Below, piece after piece: positions 46,820 through 58,400 of a stretch of 64,000 bases of DNA (its first letter is position 1; each line of letters opens with the position of its first letter). The notes beneath the pieces were generated by a model that worked only from the letters and a program-made list of their open reading frames with translations, made no database searches and was not told the origin of the DNA. The position numbers and the translations under genes are program-made. The stretch covers positions 1,364,001-1,428,000 of the forward strand of contig NC_060021.1 in NCBI RefSeq assembly GCF_021134715.1, in the 5' to 3' direction. This DNA is from Daphnia pulex. Its lineage: Eukaryota; Arthropoda; Branchiopoda; Diplostraca; Daphniidae.

Positions 46820-48540
46820 CTAGGCAGTAGTAAAACCTGAAACGAGATTGCAAATAGCATCGATCCATCCATCTACCATGTCCTCATACCGTTCGACTAT
46901 TGGAATAGTAAGCTTGCCACAACCATCACAAGTTTTACATGACGGGCGAAATCGGCTCCGAGAGTCATTCAGTTTGAATTCAAGGGAATACTTTGCGAAA
47001 TCATATGTTATGGGCACATATTTCGATCCAGTGTAGAATAGATAGCTATCAGACAGATTAATTTTAAGGCCAGTTGGCATCAACACATCTCGCCATTGGC
47101 AACAGAGTTCAAAAATTGAACGAAAAAATTATAAGATATAGACTGGCACATAGTAAGCGCTTGGCTTTGTGCAGATGACAGAATGGACAAATCCAACGAC
47201 TCAACAATCACTGCAACGGTGACGGGAATGCAGATGAAAACAGCTCGAACGTCAGGATCCAGAAATGGCTGCAATATTGGTTAATAAGTAAATTACCATG
47301 AAATTGTTTCTTGAATTATTTATGATATTACATTATCTAATTTGAGCAACTGTAGGCCGCGAATAAATGGATGGTGACGATTAGACTTTCCTCTGCAAGC
47401 GTTCCAGGCTCTAATGATGTACTTCGAGCAAATACCCTCTTGAACTATGGCTAGCCCTATCATAAAATAAACAATTATTAAAATGTTAAACGCATAAAAA
47501 TATTAGAACTTACCCAGAAAAACACCCAGCATGAAATGAATGTCGTCTACATTTGCTGTATCTAATCCAACTTCTGTTCCGAGTCTTTCAAAAACGCGAA
47601 AACCATAGTCAACAATCATGGAAAGGAAGTTTCGTCTAAGACCACCACCGTCCACTCCAACTTCTCCACTGAAAGACACGATAATAGGTTTTTTCACTTT
47701 GGATCTGAAAATGAAATTTTAGAATGACTAATTTATATAATATAATATTAGCATGATAGAAACTTACATGAAAAAGGGGCATTTAGACAAACGAATCGCA
47801 TCGTCAATGTAACTGGCTCTCAAAACCGTTACGAAGTTCCCAAATTGTTCCCTGTCGGCATAAGCCATTTCATCGGTGGCAGTCACAAATTTGGATCTAT
47901 ATGCAATCATCTTCTGTATACCATTTGCATTCAATACAGCTGGTAATTGCTCGGGATCTGGCTGCTGACTTGCATCCTTTTCTATGTCAACAGTAGAATT
48001 TTTCCCGACACATTTCCTTGCGTGCCCTTCGATCACCTCAATAGCCATGAACTCACCACACTTAGCACAACATTCTAAACACGCCCGATCCATTTCTTGC
48101 TCATCCATTTCGTCGCTTTCGAGATGCATTTCAATATTTCGTTGCAATGGCGACAAATAAACATTTTGAGCACACAACGCCTTCAACTGTCTCCCATCTA
48201 CCACAGGGCCAGAGCCGATTAATTGGAGGGTTTTCCCATTCTTATTAGATTTCGTCATTTTAAACCCCCCCACAATTTCAGGAAACACACTACATTAAAA
48301 CAAATTTAGCTATATTTTGTTATTAAAATTTTGAAAGAAAAGATTTTACCTCTCAATTTTGGTCTTGACTGTTGCTCTGTCATCATCTTCAAAAAATAGG
48401 ACTTCTCGTCCCCAAAGTCCTGCAGTAACGAGATCATCAAAACAAGAAGGCATCTGGACAGTTTCGTCCTGACAGACTTTGGGCAAAGCACGGAAATTTT
48501 TGTGAAACCCAACATTTTCTACAAATAAAAAATACATTAG
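46820..48540 (-). CDS. G2E3-like HECT-domain E3 ubiquitin ligase, probable frameshift; 5' end uncertain
   Basis: Resembles the G2/M-phase-specific E3 ligase-like proteins: a degenerate N-terminal module (FEDDDRATVKTKIE, FPEIVGGFKMTKSN, VYLSPLQRNIE), a small C2HC zinc finger (CCAKCGEFMAIEVIEGHARKC), then a HECT domain (IVSFSGEVGVDGGGLRRNF, FMLGVFLGLAIVQEGI, PFLDPDVRAVF). The end INLSDSYLFYTGSKYVPIT, CKTCDGCGKLTIP keeps a TC pair at the position of the catalytic cysteine. Exons are about 48540-48350, 48290-47768, 47697-47508, 47460-47330 and 47274-46820. Near 47110 the frame must change between ...YNFFVQF and FELCCQWRDVL, next to a T5 run, or a non-standard intron is used. A start exon MIDLKSEDKEVHFSDSD may lie at 48850-48797, but the next candidate exon has stops. 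It may be a pseudogene. Confidence 0.7.
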
Positions 48541-49121
48541 GCTATAAACAACAAAATTAAAACAAAGGTGGATAATGACGTGCCTAGTCTGTTCTTTAAA
48601 AACAGTTTACGGCGCTCTTCGATTTGATCAAGACCAAGCTTGTTCGGTTTCTTTTTTTATGTTCTTTGCATCCGTTTCAGAGATCTTTTAGGGAGACCTC
48701 AACCACTGGAGGTAGGTGGCTGCGGTTCTAACAATGCATAACATATTTTACAAATACATCTAAAACATTTCGAAAGAAAAAACTGTTTACTATTACCATC
48801 AGAATCGCTAAAATGAACTTCTTTATCTTCAGACTTCAAATCGATCATGATACTCCGTATCATTTTTTCAAGCGACTTTTTTGGTTGGAATCCAAATGTA
48901 CAATAGAAAAAAACTTATTGAAAATGGGACAGATGAGGAATAACTTCACGCCGCTGACTTAGAAAACGAACTGACTTCATCAGATGGTATGCAGATCTAC
49001 AGCCGTTGTTAAGCTCCACCTTTCGAATCCTATCCTCCTGTTTCCCACGATGAAAAAAAGGAGGGAGGGTGACCAAAGTCAGCAATCACCCCGAAACTTT
49101 CACTCCTATCCTCCTGTTTCC
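48541..49121. other. uncertain 5' region of the HECT gene and flank of the TOP2 cluster
   Basis: Minus-strand fragments MIDLKSEDKEVHFSDSD (48850-48797) and LGLDQIEERRKLFLKNRLG (about 48640-48585) look coding, but stops lie between them. CCTATCCTCCTGTTTCCCA occurs twice (49029-49047 and 49105-49123), the second ending at the boundary of the TOP2-derived block. Confidence 0.4.
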
Positions 49122-50490
49122 CAATAGGAATGCCCTTGCCATTGTAATAGAATTTGATAACTTTTTTAATCCTGTAAGAAGGAGAAACCAAAATTTTTAA
49201 ATATTATTTAACACCAGTAAATCTTTGACAATTTTATCTAACGGATCAATGTCAATCTTTATGGTGTCCATCTCAGGGTCGCGATCTTTGTTCTTTACAG
49301 CGTTAATCAGAATTTCATCAAAATTTTCCACAACCCAGGTGTGTAAATGATCTCTCTCTGGATCATTCCTACATCCTCCTCATACACCCACTTGACATTT
49401 TTAAAACAGATCGTTGGTCCAATGTAGAGAGAAGGAATAGAGAGCATGTCCCTTAGAAATTGTTTTTTTCATAACTGTTTCATTGTCAGCAAGTTCATTC
49501 ACTGCATCAGCCTCAAATGTGGCAGCCTCTTTGTTCATTTTGGGAAACAAATACTAAGAAAAAAATCAGTTTGTTGAACTTGGTAGATTCTACTAATATA
49601 GTCAACAAGAAAAGTTGGTGAGAAATAATATTCGGACCAATTTTTTCGAACCTACCAAAACAGTGATCTTATAAGGCTAACAACGGGAAACACGTCACAT
49701 GTGTGTTGTCTTTCTCTAGAATCTGCAAATTTGTTCGAGTGTTCAATTAAATTAAATTTAAATTAAATTTCTTTTTGTTCAAATTCGTGGACAATGGTTA
49801 TGTTTCATGGTTTATTTTCTTTCATATAAAAAAATGTATTTATTTCAAGGCCACATTACAATCTATATCTTTATTGAACAGGGATAACATTGCTAAACTA
49901 GTTGTGCAACCTCAAACCATAAGAAAGCACATGATGGTTTTTGTTAATTGTTCCATTGCCAGTCTGATTTTCAAGGATTTAAATAAGGAACAGTTGATAG
50001 GTAATTTTTTGAATTCAACCGTCGATCCAAGCGAGAATTTCTTCACTGAGGTATAAGAGCCTAAATATTTGAAGTAATTTCCGTTTATAAAGAATTTTAT
50101 ATTTTCTTAAAATAAGCTCGAAGACTGTGGTATAACTGAACTTGCCATGAAGACGACTCTTGAGTTGCAGTGATAATAAAACCTTCTCAAGATCCTTGTT
50201 GGTGGAAAAATTTCAGCAGATGAAATCCGCATTTTTTAAGGACTTGTGCATTGTGACTAAAAACGGTTATCCCAGCTCTGAGTGAAAATTTAATCCAGTA
50301 ACGTTTAAAATGCCAAACGAACGAAAAATCTACAAATTAGCCTTTCGACAACAACAATCCTCTTCATTTATCTGCACCGCTGTAGCTACTTGACCTGGCT
50401 GTATGAGGAGGATGTGGGAATGAACCAGAGAGATATAATTTACACACCTGGATTGTGGAAAATTTTTGATGAAATTCTGATTATACAGTC
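49122..50490. pseudogene. TOP2: TOP2-derived unit I (DNA topoisomerase II fragments)
   Basis: Left part, minus strand (about 49535-49230): TOP2 N-terminus starting MNKEAATFEADAVNELADNE, then LSIPSLYIGPTICFKNVKWV and YEEDVGMIQREIIYTPGLWK (family: RPDTYIG, YDEDVGMNCREV), with a frame break at an A/T run. Middle, plus strand (49880-50056): a later TOP2 segment, VVQPQTIRKHMMVFVNCSIA and KEQLIGNFLNSTVDPSENFF, after an intron-like acceptor. Right, plus strand (50388-50490): YEEDVGMNQRDIIYTPGLWK again. The parts are in conflicting order and strand, so this is a rearranged non-functional copy. It pairs as an inverted repeat with unit II. Confidence 0.85.
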
Positions 50491-50507
50491 ACAATGAACA
50501 AGTACTT

Positions 50508-52505
50508 AAAAAATGCGGACATCATCTGCTGAAATTTTTCCACCAACAAGGATCTTGAGAACGTTTTCTTATCACTGCAACTCAAGAGTCATGTTCATGG
50601 CAAATTCAGTTATACCACAGTCTTCGAGCTAATTTTAAGAACAAATAAAATTCTTTATAAACGGAAATTAATTCAAATATTTAGGCTCTCATACCTCAGT
50701 GAAGAAATTCTCGCTTGGTTCGACGGTTGAATTCAAAAAATTACCTATCATCATTTCCTTACTTAAATCCTTGAAAATCAGACTGACAATGGAACAATAA
50801 AAAAAAACCATCATTTGTTTCTTTATGGTTTGAGGGTGCACAACTAGTTTAGCCATGTTATCCCTGTTCAATAAAGATATAGATTGTAATGTGGCCTTGA
50901 AATAAATACATTTTTTTATATGAAAGAAAATAAACCATGAAACATAACCATTGTCCACGAATTTGAACAAAAAGAAATTTAATTTAAATTTAATTTAATT
51001 GAACACTCGAACAAATTTGCAGATTCTAGAGAAAGACAACACACGTGTGACGTGTTTCCAGTTGTTAGCCTTATAAGATCACTGTTTTGGTAGGTTCGAA
51101 AAAATTGGTCCGAATATTATTTTTCACCAACTTTTCTTGTTGACTATATTAGTATAATCTACCAAGTTCAACAAACTGCTTTTTTTTCTTAGTATTTGTT
51201 TCCCAAAATGAACAAAGAGGCTGCCACATCTGAGGCTGCAGTGAATTAACTTGCTGACAATGAAACAGTTATGAAAAAAAAAACAATTTCTAAGGGAGAT
51301 GCTCTCTATTCCTTCTCTCTACATTGGACCAAAGATCTGTTTTAAAACTGTCAAGTGGGTGTATGAGGAGGATGTAGGAATGATCCAGAGAGAGATCATT
51401 TACACACCTGGGTTGTGGAAAATTTTTGATGAAATTCTGATTTACACTGTAAAGAACAAAGATCGCGACCCTGAGATGGACACCATAAAGATTGACATTG
51501 ATCCGTAAGATAAAAATTGTCAAACATTTACTAGTATTAAATAATATTTAAAAATTTTGGTTTCTCCTTCTTACAGGATTAAAAAAGGTATCAAATTCTA
51601 TTACAATGGCAAGGGCATTCCTATTGTAAAACACGTAGAACAAAAGACATACATTTCTTTGATGATTTCCTGATTTCAACTTTTACGATGGAGAAGAAAC
51701 AGTAACTGGTGGTCTCAATTGCTATGGAGCTAAACTAGGAAATATTTTCAGCACTGCATTTGAATTGGAAACAGCATCGAAAGATTTATGCCTAAGATTC
51801 AAGCAGACCTGGACTGACAACATGACTATAGCTGAGACTCCAGTAGTTGAACCGTACTCTGGACCTAACCACACCAAGATATCTTTCTCCCCTGATTTGG
51901 ATAAGTTTAGAGTAACAATCATCTATAAGAAATTTTATTTCTTTTTATAAAAAATTGCATTCATGTTTTTGGGTAGATGTATTCCCTGAATAAGGACACA
52001 ATAGCACTTCTGTCTCGCCCTGCTTTTGAAGTAGCCGCTTCTACTCCTGGCGTAAATGTATACTTAAACGACAATTCTCTTCCTATCAACACCTTCAAAG
52101 AGTATGTGCATCTCTGTCTGAAGGTATTGTAGATTCATTTTATGAAAAATGGAAACAAACTAACCATATTGTTCTGTGTAGGGTAAAGTAGATTGCCTTT
52201 GAGCTTAACTTCAGTGTGTGTTTGAAGCTGTCAATGAAAGATGGGACACAGCAGTAGCTGCTTCAGAACATGGGTTCCAGCAAATTTCACTCGCAAATAA
52301 ATGTTGCACCACTAAAGGCGGGCGTTACGTGGATTACATTACAGAAAGGGTAACCAGATACCTGTTTGAGAATTACAAAATGAGAAACAAAAGGGACAAA
52401 ACTGGGATTCATGTGCAACCTCAAACCATAAGAAAACACATGATGGTTTTTGTTAATTGTTGCATTGCCAGTCCAATTTTCAATATTCAGATTGAAAATA
52501 TTTCC
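50508..52505 (+). pseudogene. TOP2: TOP2-derived unit II: longest TOP2 pseudogene copy, inverted relative to units I and III
   Basis: After an antisense arm (50508-51200), plus-strand TOP2 sequence runs from ATG at 51208 through YIGPKICFKTVKWVYEEDVG, EILIYTVKNKDRDPEMDTIK, an intron at about 51509-51580, the GHKL box NGKGIPI (51610), GGLNCYGAKLGNIFSTAFEL (family GGRNGYGAKL; the first Gly of GYGA is Cys here), FSPDLDKFR, another intron, NKDTIALLSRPAFEVAAS, NERWDTAVAASEHGFQQISL and KGGRYVDYITERVTRYLFEN. Introns are retained, so it came from DNA-level duplication rather than a spliced mRNA. Frame breaks and stops (51260, 51670, 52202) show it is not functional. Confidence 0.87.
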
Positions 52506-53977
52506 TAGTTTAGCTCCATAGCAATTGAGTTCACCAGTTACTGTTTCTTCTCCATCGTAAAAGTTGAAATCAGGAAAAGTAATGGGTCAAAGATCATCAA
52601 AGAAATGTGTGTCTTTTGTTCTTCGTGTTTTACAATAGGAATGCCCTTGCCATTGTAATAGAATTTGATAACCTTTTTTAATCCTGTAAGAAGGAGAAAC
52701 CAAAATTTTTAAATATTATTTAACACCAGTAAATCTTTGACAATTTTATCTTACGGATCAATGTCAATTTTTATGGTGTCCATCTCAGGGTCGCGATCTT
52801 TGTTCTTTACAGCGTTAATCAGAATTTCATCAAAATTTTCCACAACCCAGGTGTGTAAATGCTCTCTCTCTGGATCATTCCTACATCCTCCTCATACACC
52901 CACTTGACATTTTTAAAACAGATCGTTTGTCCAATGTAGAGAGAAGGAATAGAGAGCATGTCGCTTAGAAATTGTTTTTTTTTTCATAACTGTTTCATTG
53001 TCAGCAAGTTCATTCACTGCAGCCTCAGATGTGGCAGCCTCTTTGTTCATTTTGGGAAACAAATACTAAGAAAAAAAAGCAGTTTGTTGAACTTGGTAGA
53101 TTCTACTAATATAGTCAACAAGAAAAGTTGGTGAGAAATAATATTCGGACCAATTTTTTCGAACCTACCAAAACAGTGATCTTATAAGGCTAACAACGGG
53201 AAACACGTCACACGTGTGTTGTCTTTCTCTAGAATCTGCAAATTTGTTCGAGTGTTCAATTAAATTAAATTCAAATTATATTTCTTTTTGTTCAAATTCT
53301 TGGACAATGGTTATGTTTCATGGTTTATTTTCTTTCATATAAAAAAATGTATTTATTTCAAGGCCACATTACAATCTATATCTTTATTGAACAGGGATAA
53401 CATTGCTAAACTAGTTGTGCAACCTCAAACCATAAGAAAACACATGATGGTTTTTGTTAATTGTTCCATTGCCAGTCCGATTTTCAGGGATTTAAATAAA
53501 GAACAGTTGATAGGTAATTTTTTGAATTCAACCGTCGATCCAAGCGAGAATTTCTTCACTGAGGTATGAGAGCCTAAATATTTGAAGTAATTTCCGTTTA
53601 TAAAGAATTTTATTTTTTCTTAAAATTAGCTCGAAGAACTTGCCATGAAGACGACTCTTGAGTTGCAGTGATAATAAAACCTTCTCAAGATCCTTGTTGG
53701 TGGAAAAATTTTAGCAGATGAAATCCGAATTTTTTAAGGACTTGTGCATTGTGACTGAAAACGGTTATCCCAGCTCTGAGTGAAAATTTAATCCAGTAAC
53801 GTTTAAAATGCCAAACGAACGAAAAATCTACAAAGTAGCCTTTCGACAACAACAATCCTCTTCATTTATCTGCACCACTGTAGCTACTTGACCTGGCTGT
53901 ATGAGGAGGATGTGGGAATGAACCAGAGAGAGATAATTTACACACCTGGATTGTGGAAAATTTTTGATGAAATTCTA
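52490..53977. pseudogene. TOP2: TOP2-derived unit III (third copy, direct repeat of unit I)
   Basis: Same mosaic as unit I: minus-strand TOP2 GHKL and N-terminal segments (52505-53060), then the upstream sequence, then the plus-strand VVQPQTIRKHMMVFVNCSIA segment (53400-53569) and YEEDVGMNQREIIYTPGLWK (53900-53960). It extends about 145 bases further left than unit I, reaching into the antisense of GGLNCYGAKLGN. It is an inverted partner of unit II, with a spacer of about 730 bases. Several small differences from units I and II show the copies have diverged. Confidence 0.85.
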
Positions 53978-54508
53978 GTGTAATGTAGTGTAATGCTCCG
54001 TGGAAAACTGAACTCGGCCCCACAATGGGGGAAGTCAACTTCCCCAATTCCACTATTCATTTTACTGGTTTGCGCCCCGGGCATCGGTATTTCGTGAATT
54101 TTTTCCGTGTACCGTGAACTTATAATTAAATTTTCGGAAGATGGCTCTTCTTCTTTTGTTAGTTTTAATCAGTGTTGACATGAGGAATATAAAAAAAAAT
54201 CTTTCCCTAGCTTTATACTGTATATTAAGTGCTAGGAGCCTAGGAATGTTAAATCAGGTCGCCCACACACGGCGGTGGTGGTGATGTTAGTGGTGTGGGC
54301 ATGGGCCACACCTCTAAAACCATTTGGTTGGTAAGGGCAGCCCGGCTGGCAAAAGTGTTCTATCGCAAGTGTCAAATTGATCCGCAGGGGTCCCAAAGGG
54401 ATTAAAATTCATGCATGATCTCTGACGAGAGACTTGCATAGAGTAGTCTAACGTCCGAAGTTGCCAGTTCGCTTAAATTGTGAAAAATCGATTTGACACG
54501 AACCAGTA
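53978..54508. other. intergenic/accessory region, nothing recognised
   Basis: Between the TOP2 cluster and the inverted-repeat element. No ORF or RNA gene supported. Confidence 0.4.
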
Positions 54509-55494
54509 ACAGTTCTTGCATGGCGGCTTATGGAGTTTCGCCCGTTTTAGTTATAGTTTTTTTTATTTTCCCATTTCAGTCGTCTTCAGTTGCTATTCTT
54601 AATTAGATAACTACATTCCTTAGTTATCAGGTAATCTTTAAAATTTATTTCCTCTCGATTGTCATTGAAGTTAATTTATTATGAATTTGTTTGTAACCGT
54701 CCCTACCGTGTTTACGAAAAAATATCGCCATTTCCTGCCCCAAGGGAAGAATGGAAAGAAGAGACGAAGGAAGAAACTAAGAGGGGACAAAGTAGTATAG
54801 TCATTTTAGCTGTTGTACCTCAAACAATTAGTAATTATAAGTTTTATTAATGAGCACTATTTCCACTTACTTTCTAAGTACGTGTGTAAAAAAATTCAAA
54901 GATCGTACGTAGGGATCACATATAAATTTTCAATTAAAAATTAGAAAATAAGAAATGGGGGTCTAATTTTAAATATTTTTTTGTTTTTATTACATGTAAT
55001 CAAACTGTATGTGTTAATAAACGTGTGTTTCTAATTTAAATGTTTTTTGTGTAGATTTACAATTTTTTTTTTAATTTTAGAGTTACTGAAATTGGTTTCC
55101 GCGTCAAAATTTTTTCGCCGTGTTTAACACGGCGCTTATGGCGCTACGCGTCTTGTTAAAATTGATGCTACATAAAAACCAAATAACCTAAAAATCCCCA
55201 AATAGTCTAGTTTGGTAGCCAATATAACCTAGTTTACTTTGTATTAATTTTATCTTATGAATATAGCACAGTAGAAAAGTTATTCACATTACAAAAAAAA
55301 CTACCCTTTTTTAGGTTTTTCCAAATGCCGCAAAATTCAAGTACAATGACTATCGAGAGGAAATAAATTTTAAAAGATTACCTGATAACTAAGGAATGTA
55401 GTTATCTAATTAAGAATAGTAACTGAAGACGACTTAAATGGGAAAATTAAAAACTAAACGGGCGAAACTCTATAAGCCGCCATGCAATAACTGT
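54509..55494. mobile_element. DNA-transposon-like element with about 150-base terminal inverted repeats
   Basis: Arms 54509-54668 and 55344-55494 are near-perfect reverse complements; the ends read ACAGTTCTTGCATGGCGGCT and, on the other strand, ACAGTTATTGCATGGCGGCT. The interior (about 680 bases) is AT-rich with only a 63-codon ORF and no transposase. It is probably a non-autonomous or fold-back element. A longer target-site duplication is not evident, so I do not assign a superfamily. Confidence 0.82.
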
Positions 55495-58400
55495 AGACCA
55501 TAAGCTACCGCTCATTTATCGAACATTGGAAAGGAGAATTCTAATGTATGAATTTCATATTTAGTTAACCAGATTCAAGCAGTTGTCTAAATCGTCTCAA
55601 TAGCCCCTTAAGCGAAACCATGTTCATTGTTCTCACACGAATAGTTGGAAAGATTTATATCCGATTTCTATCTGCCACTTGATTGTCGACGGTTAACCAG
55701 TTAAATACCCAGTTAAAGAATTAACCGGTTAATTGATCCAAGTTGTTTCTTTCTCGTATAGATGGCGTTGAGCGTCTAAATATCCAAAATTTCAAAGCAA
55801 CCACCAATCGAGTGTAGTACCACCCAACAACATTCAGACAGTGAAAGGACAAACGTTTTGGCATAATGGACCGGATGGATAGAATTGAAAAAGAGAACCG
55901 GTCGTCACTCTATCGATAGTAATCAAAACCTTTTTTCTCTCTCTCTTTCGCCACCCAAAAGTCTACAAGTAATCACGAAATAGACGGAGAGTCTAGTATA
56001 ATAGAAACTGGATGTTTGTTCTTGTGGCTGGGAAAATATATCTAAGAAACTGATTCCTCGCATTTCCATCGTCCCATTTTGCTCTCTCTCTCGCACGCGT
56101 GTGAGTTTGATATTAATGAGTTGCCGCCCGTCTCCCAAATTGGTCGTCTCTTTTCCATCTTCTTTTCTTTCTTTTCTTTGATTCTTTTAAAAGCTGCTAG
56201 ACTTTGTCGAAAATAAAATAAAAAACCTGGGCGCAAAAGAGACGCGACGATTTGTCTCTCTCCTTTTCTTTCTTTTATTTTATTTAGATTTTTTCTCGCA
56301 CTCGGAATCAAAAACCCCGAAAAAGAGAAGAAACAAGAAAGAAAGGAGAGACACTGCATTTGTTTCGCTTGTGTGACGCTGGACACACGTACGTACATAG
56401 ACGCAAGCGCTTTGCTTTGGCTTTGGCTTTTTATATCATCAAAACCCCTCCAAACCGAAACCCAAGAAGAGTGTCGAGATTGTCATCGGTCCCTTTTTTC
56501 CTTTTAACTTGGCGCTAAAAACAAAATAATTTAAAAAATAAAAGAATGAAAGAATTTTATTATTTTGTTTTAAATTTTATTCCTGCAGTGTTTGGCCATA
56601 TACTAAATTCATTGGATATTTGGTAATATTGATTATTTGATTGTAAAAAAAATTCATATTCAAATAAGATTAACGACCTGGCGGAAGTCTGACTGGAACA
56701 TTTTTATTTATTTGTTCAACCCCCTTCACATTTTTTCGGTGTGTGTTGTTGCGTCACGGCTCGTTAACGAGTTCTTGCCAAAGGTTCATCCTCCTCTTCC
56801 TCCTGCCTTATGTACCAAAAAACATAAGGATCCGTCGGATGGATTGATGATCCGCCGTTGCGGTCCCCGGAATGGTGCGGAGGGGAGAAGTGACTTTTGG
56901 GAGTGAGATATTGTTATGTGGCGCGCAACTTTGCCAGGTCATCATATGTACACGCCATTCTTTATTCTTTTTCTTCTTCTGTGATGGTTCACGTCATTTC
57001 TCCGCGCTTCTTGTTCCGTTCCGGAACTTTGTGCCCGGAACTCCGGAACCGCCATCTTGTTTTTTCCTCCTTTTTCCGGTTTTTTTATTTCATCCATTTG
57101 GCGCTGATTCATTCCAACTCAAGTTGAAATATATTTGGCGGTGGTGGAAATGTGTCAACTCGAAATGATAAAGAATGAAGTGAGCTGTCGTTCCATCATT
57201 TCTCATTTGGACCAGTTAATCAAATCTATACAAAAGAAATAAGAAATTTTAAAAAACAACCTTTTTATTTTATTCTTTGATATTTTTGGGTTGTCCCCAA
57301 AGTTGTTTGAGAGTTCTCGCAGGACGAACGACGAGGGCAAAGGAAGTTGTTTACAAGCCCCGTGTGGGTTTATTTCATGGGTGTTATTTCTTGATTTGCT
57401 TATAAGCTCCTCTTCTTTATGGCCCTCACTCGTTGGAGGAGTTGAGGCTTATAGACATTTCCTAGTCGAAAAAAGAGAGAACCAAAAAAAGAAGAAAGGA
57501 AAGAAGAATCGCGCCTATTTAGTGATTCAATGAAGCGGGAATTGACCTGTGTCTGCTCTCCACCAAAGCTCTAAAAAGGCAACAACTATCTTCTCTCCTT
57601 CGGCTCTCTCTGCTGTGTGCTGTTTTGGCCAACTAGAAAAAGAAAGAAAAAAGGTGACTAATGAGACTTGTTTTCTTCTTCTTCTATTTTATCCCCCCCC
57701 ACCATACAAACAACAACGAAGCCCGTCCAGGTGTAAAAAGCTTTTTCGTGTCTTCCCTTTTCTTCTTTTCCACTGAAAGATTTTTGTTTTCTTTTTGTTT
57801 CTTTGGCTGTTGGACTGGACTGGACTCGTTGGGCTCTTTCAATTCGATTAGTTTATGATTCAATTCTACGAATTTTTTGATTATTTGTCCAGCCGCCATG
57901 GCGTGTGCTTCTACACACACAATATATTTTTTAAAAAGAATTTTATAAATAAAAATGATGGATATTATTTCGATCGTCTATCTATAAGATGATTTAGAGC
58001 TTTAGTCATTCACGCGCGGCAGACTCTTATTCTTCCGACGAGAGATGATGAAGACTCTTCTTTATTATCTGCGTCTGATAAAGATGTGGGCCGTCTTCTA
58101 GATGGTGAGCAGACCGGTTCTATATACCCTTAATGCTCGAAATGCGTGCCGTGATTTGTCTTTGATTATCTATTCTCCTCATAGGGATAGAAACCCAACA
58201 TATAAGCACGCGCCCACACAACAACAAACCCATCAACCGATAGCGCTTTTCTATCTATCTATTTTGTCCAAACATTTTCTTCTATATTCTATTTTCTTAT
58301 ATGCTGGGCCGCGCTTCTATATAGATTCATCATCTTTTGTGGGTTGTTGTCATTGGCGCCCCACAGCCGCGATCGCCTATCTCTCTCGTCCCCTTTTCAA

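Noticed and set aside
49775-50056. A 93-codon ORF found three times (also 50689-50970 minus, 53288-53569) as a possible novel gene family
   Set aside because: Its second half matches the TOP2 segment around KPHQVKNHMWVF, and the first half is an intron-like flank. The three copies are explained by the TOP2 repeat cluster.
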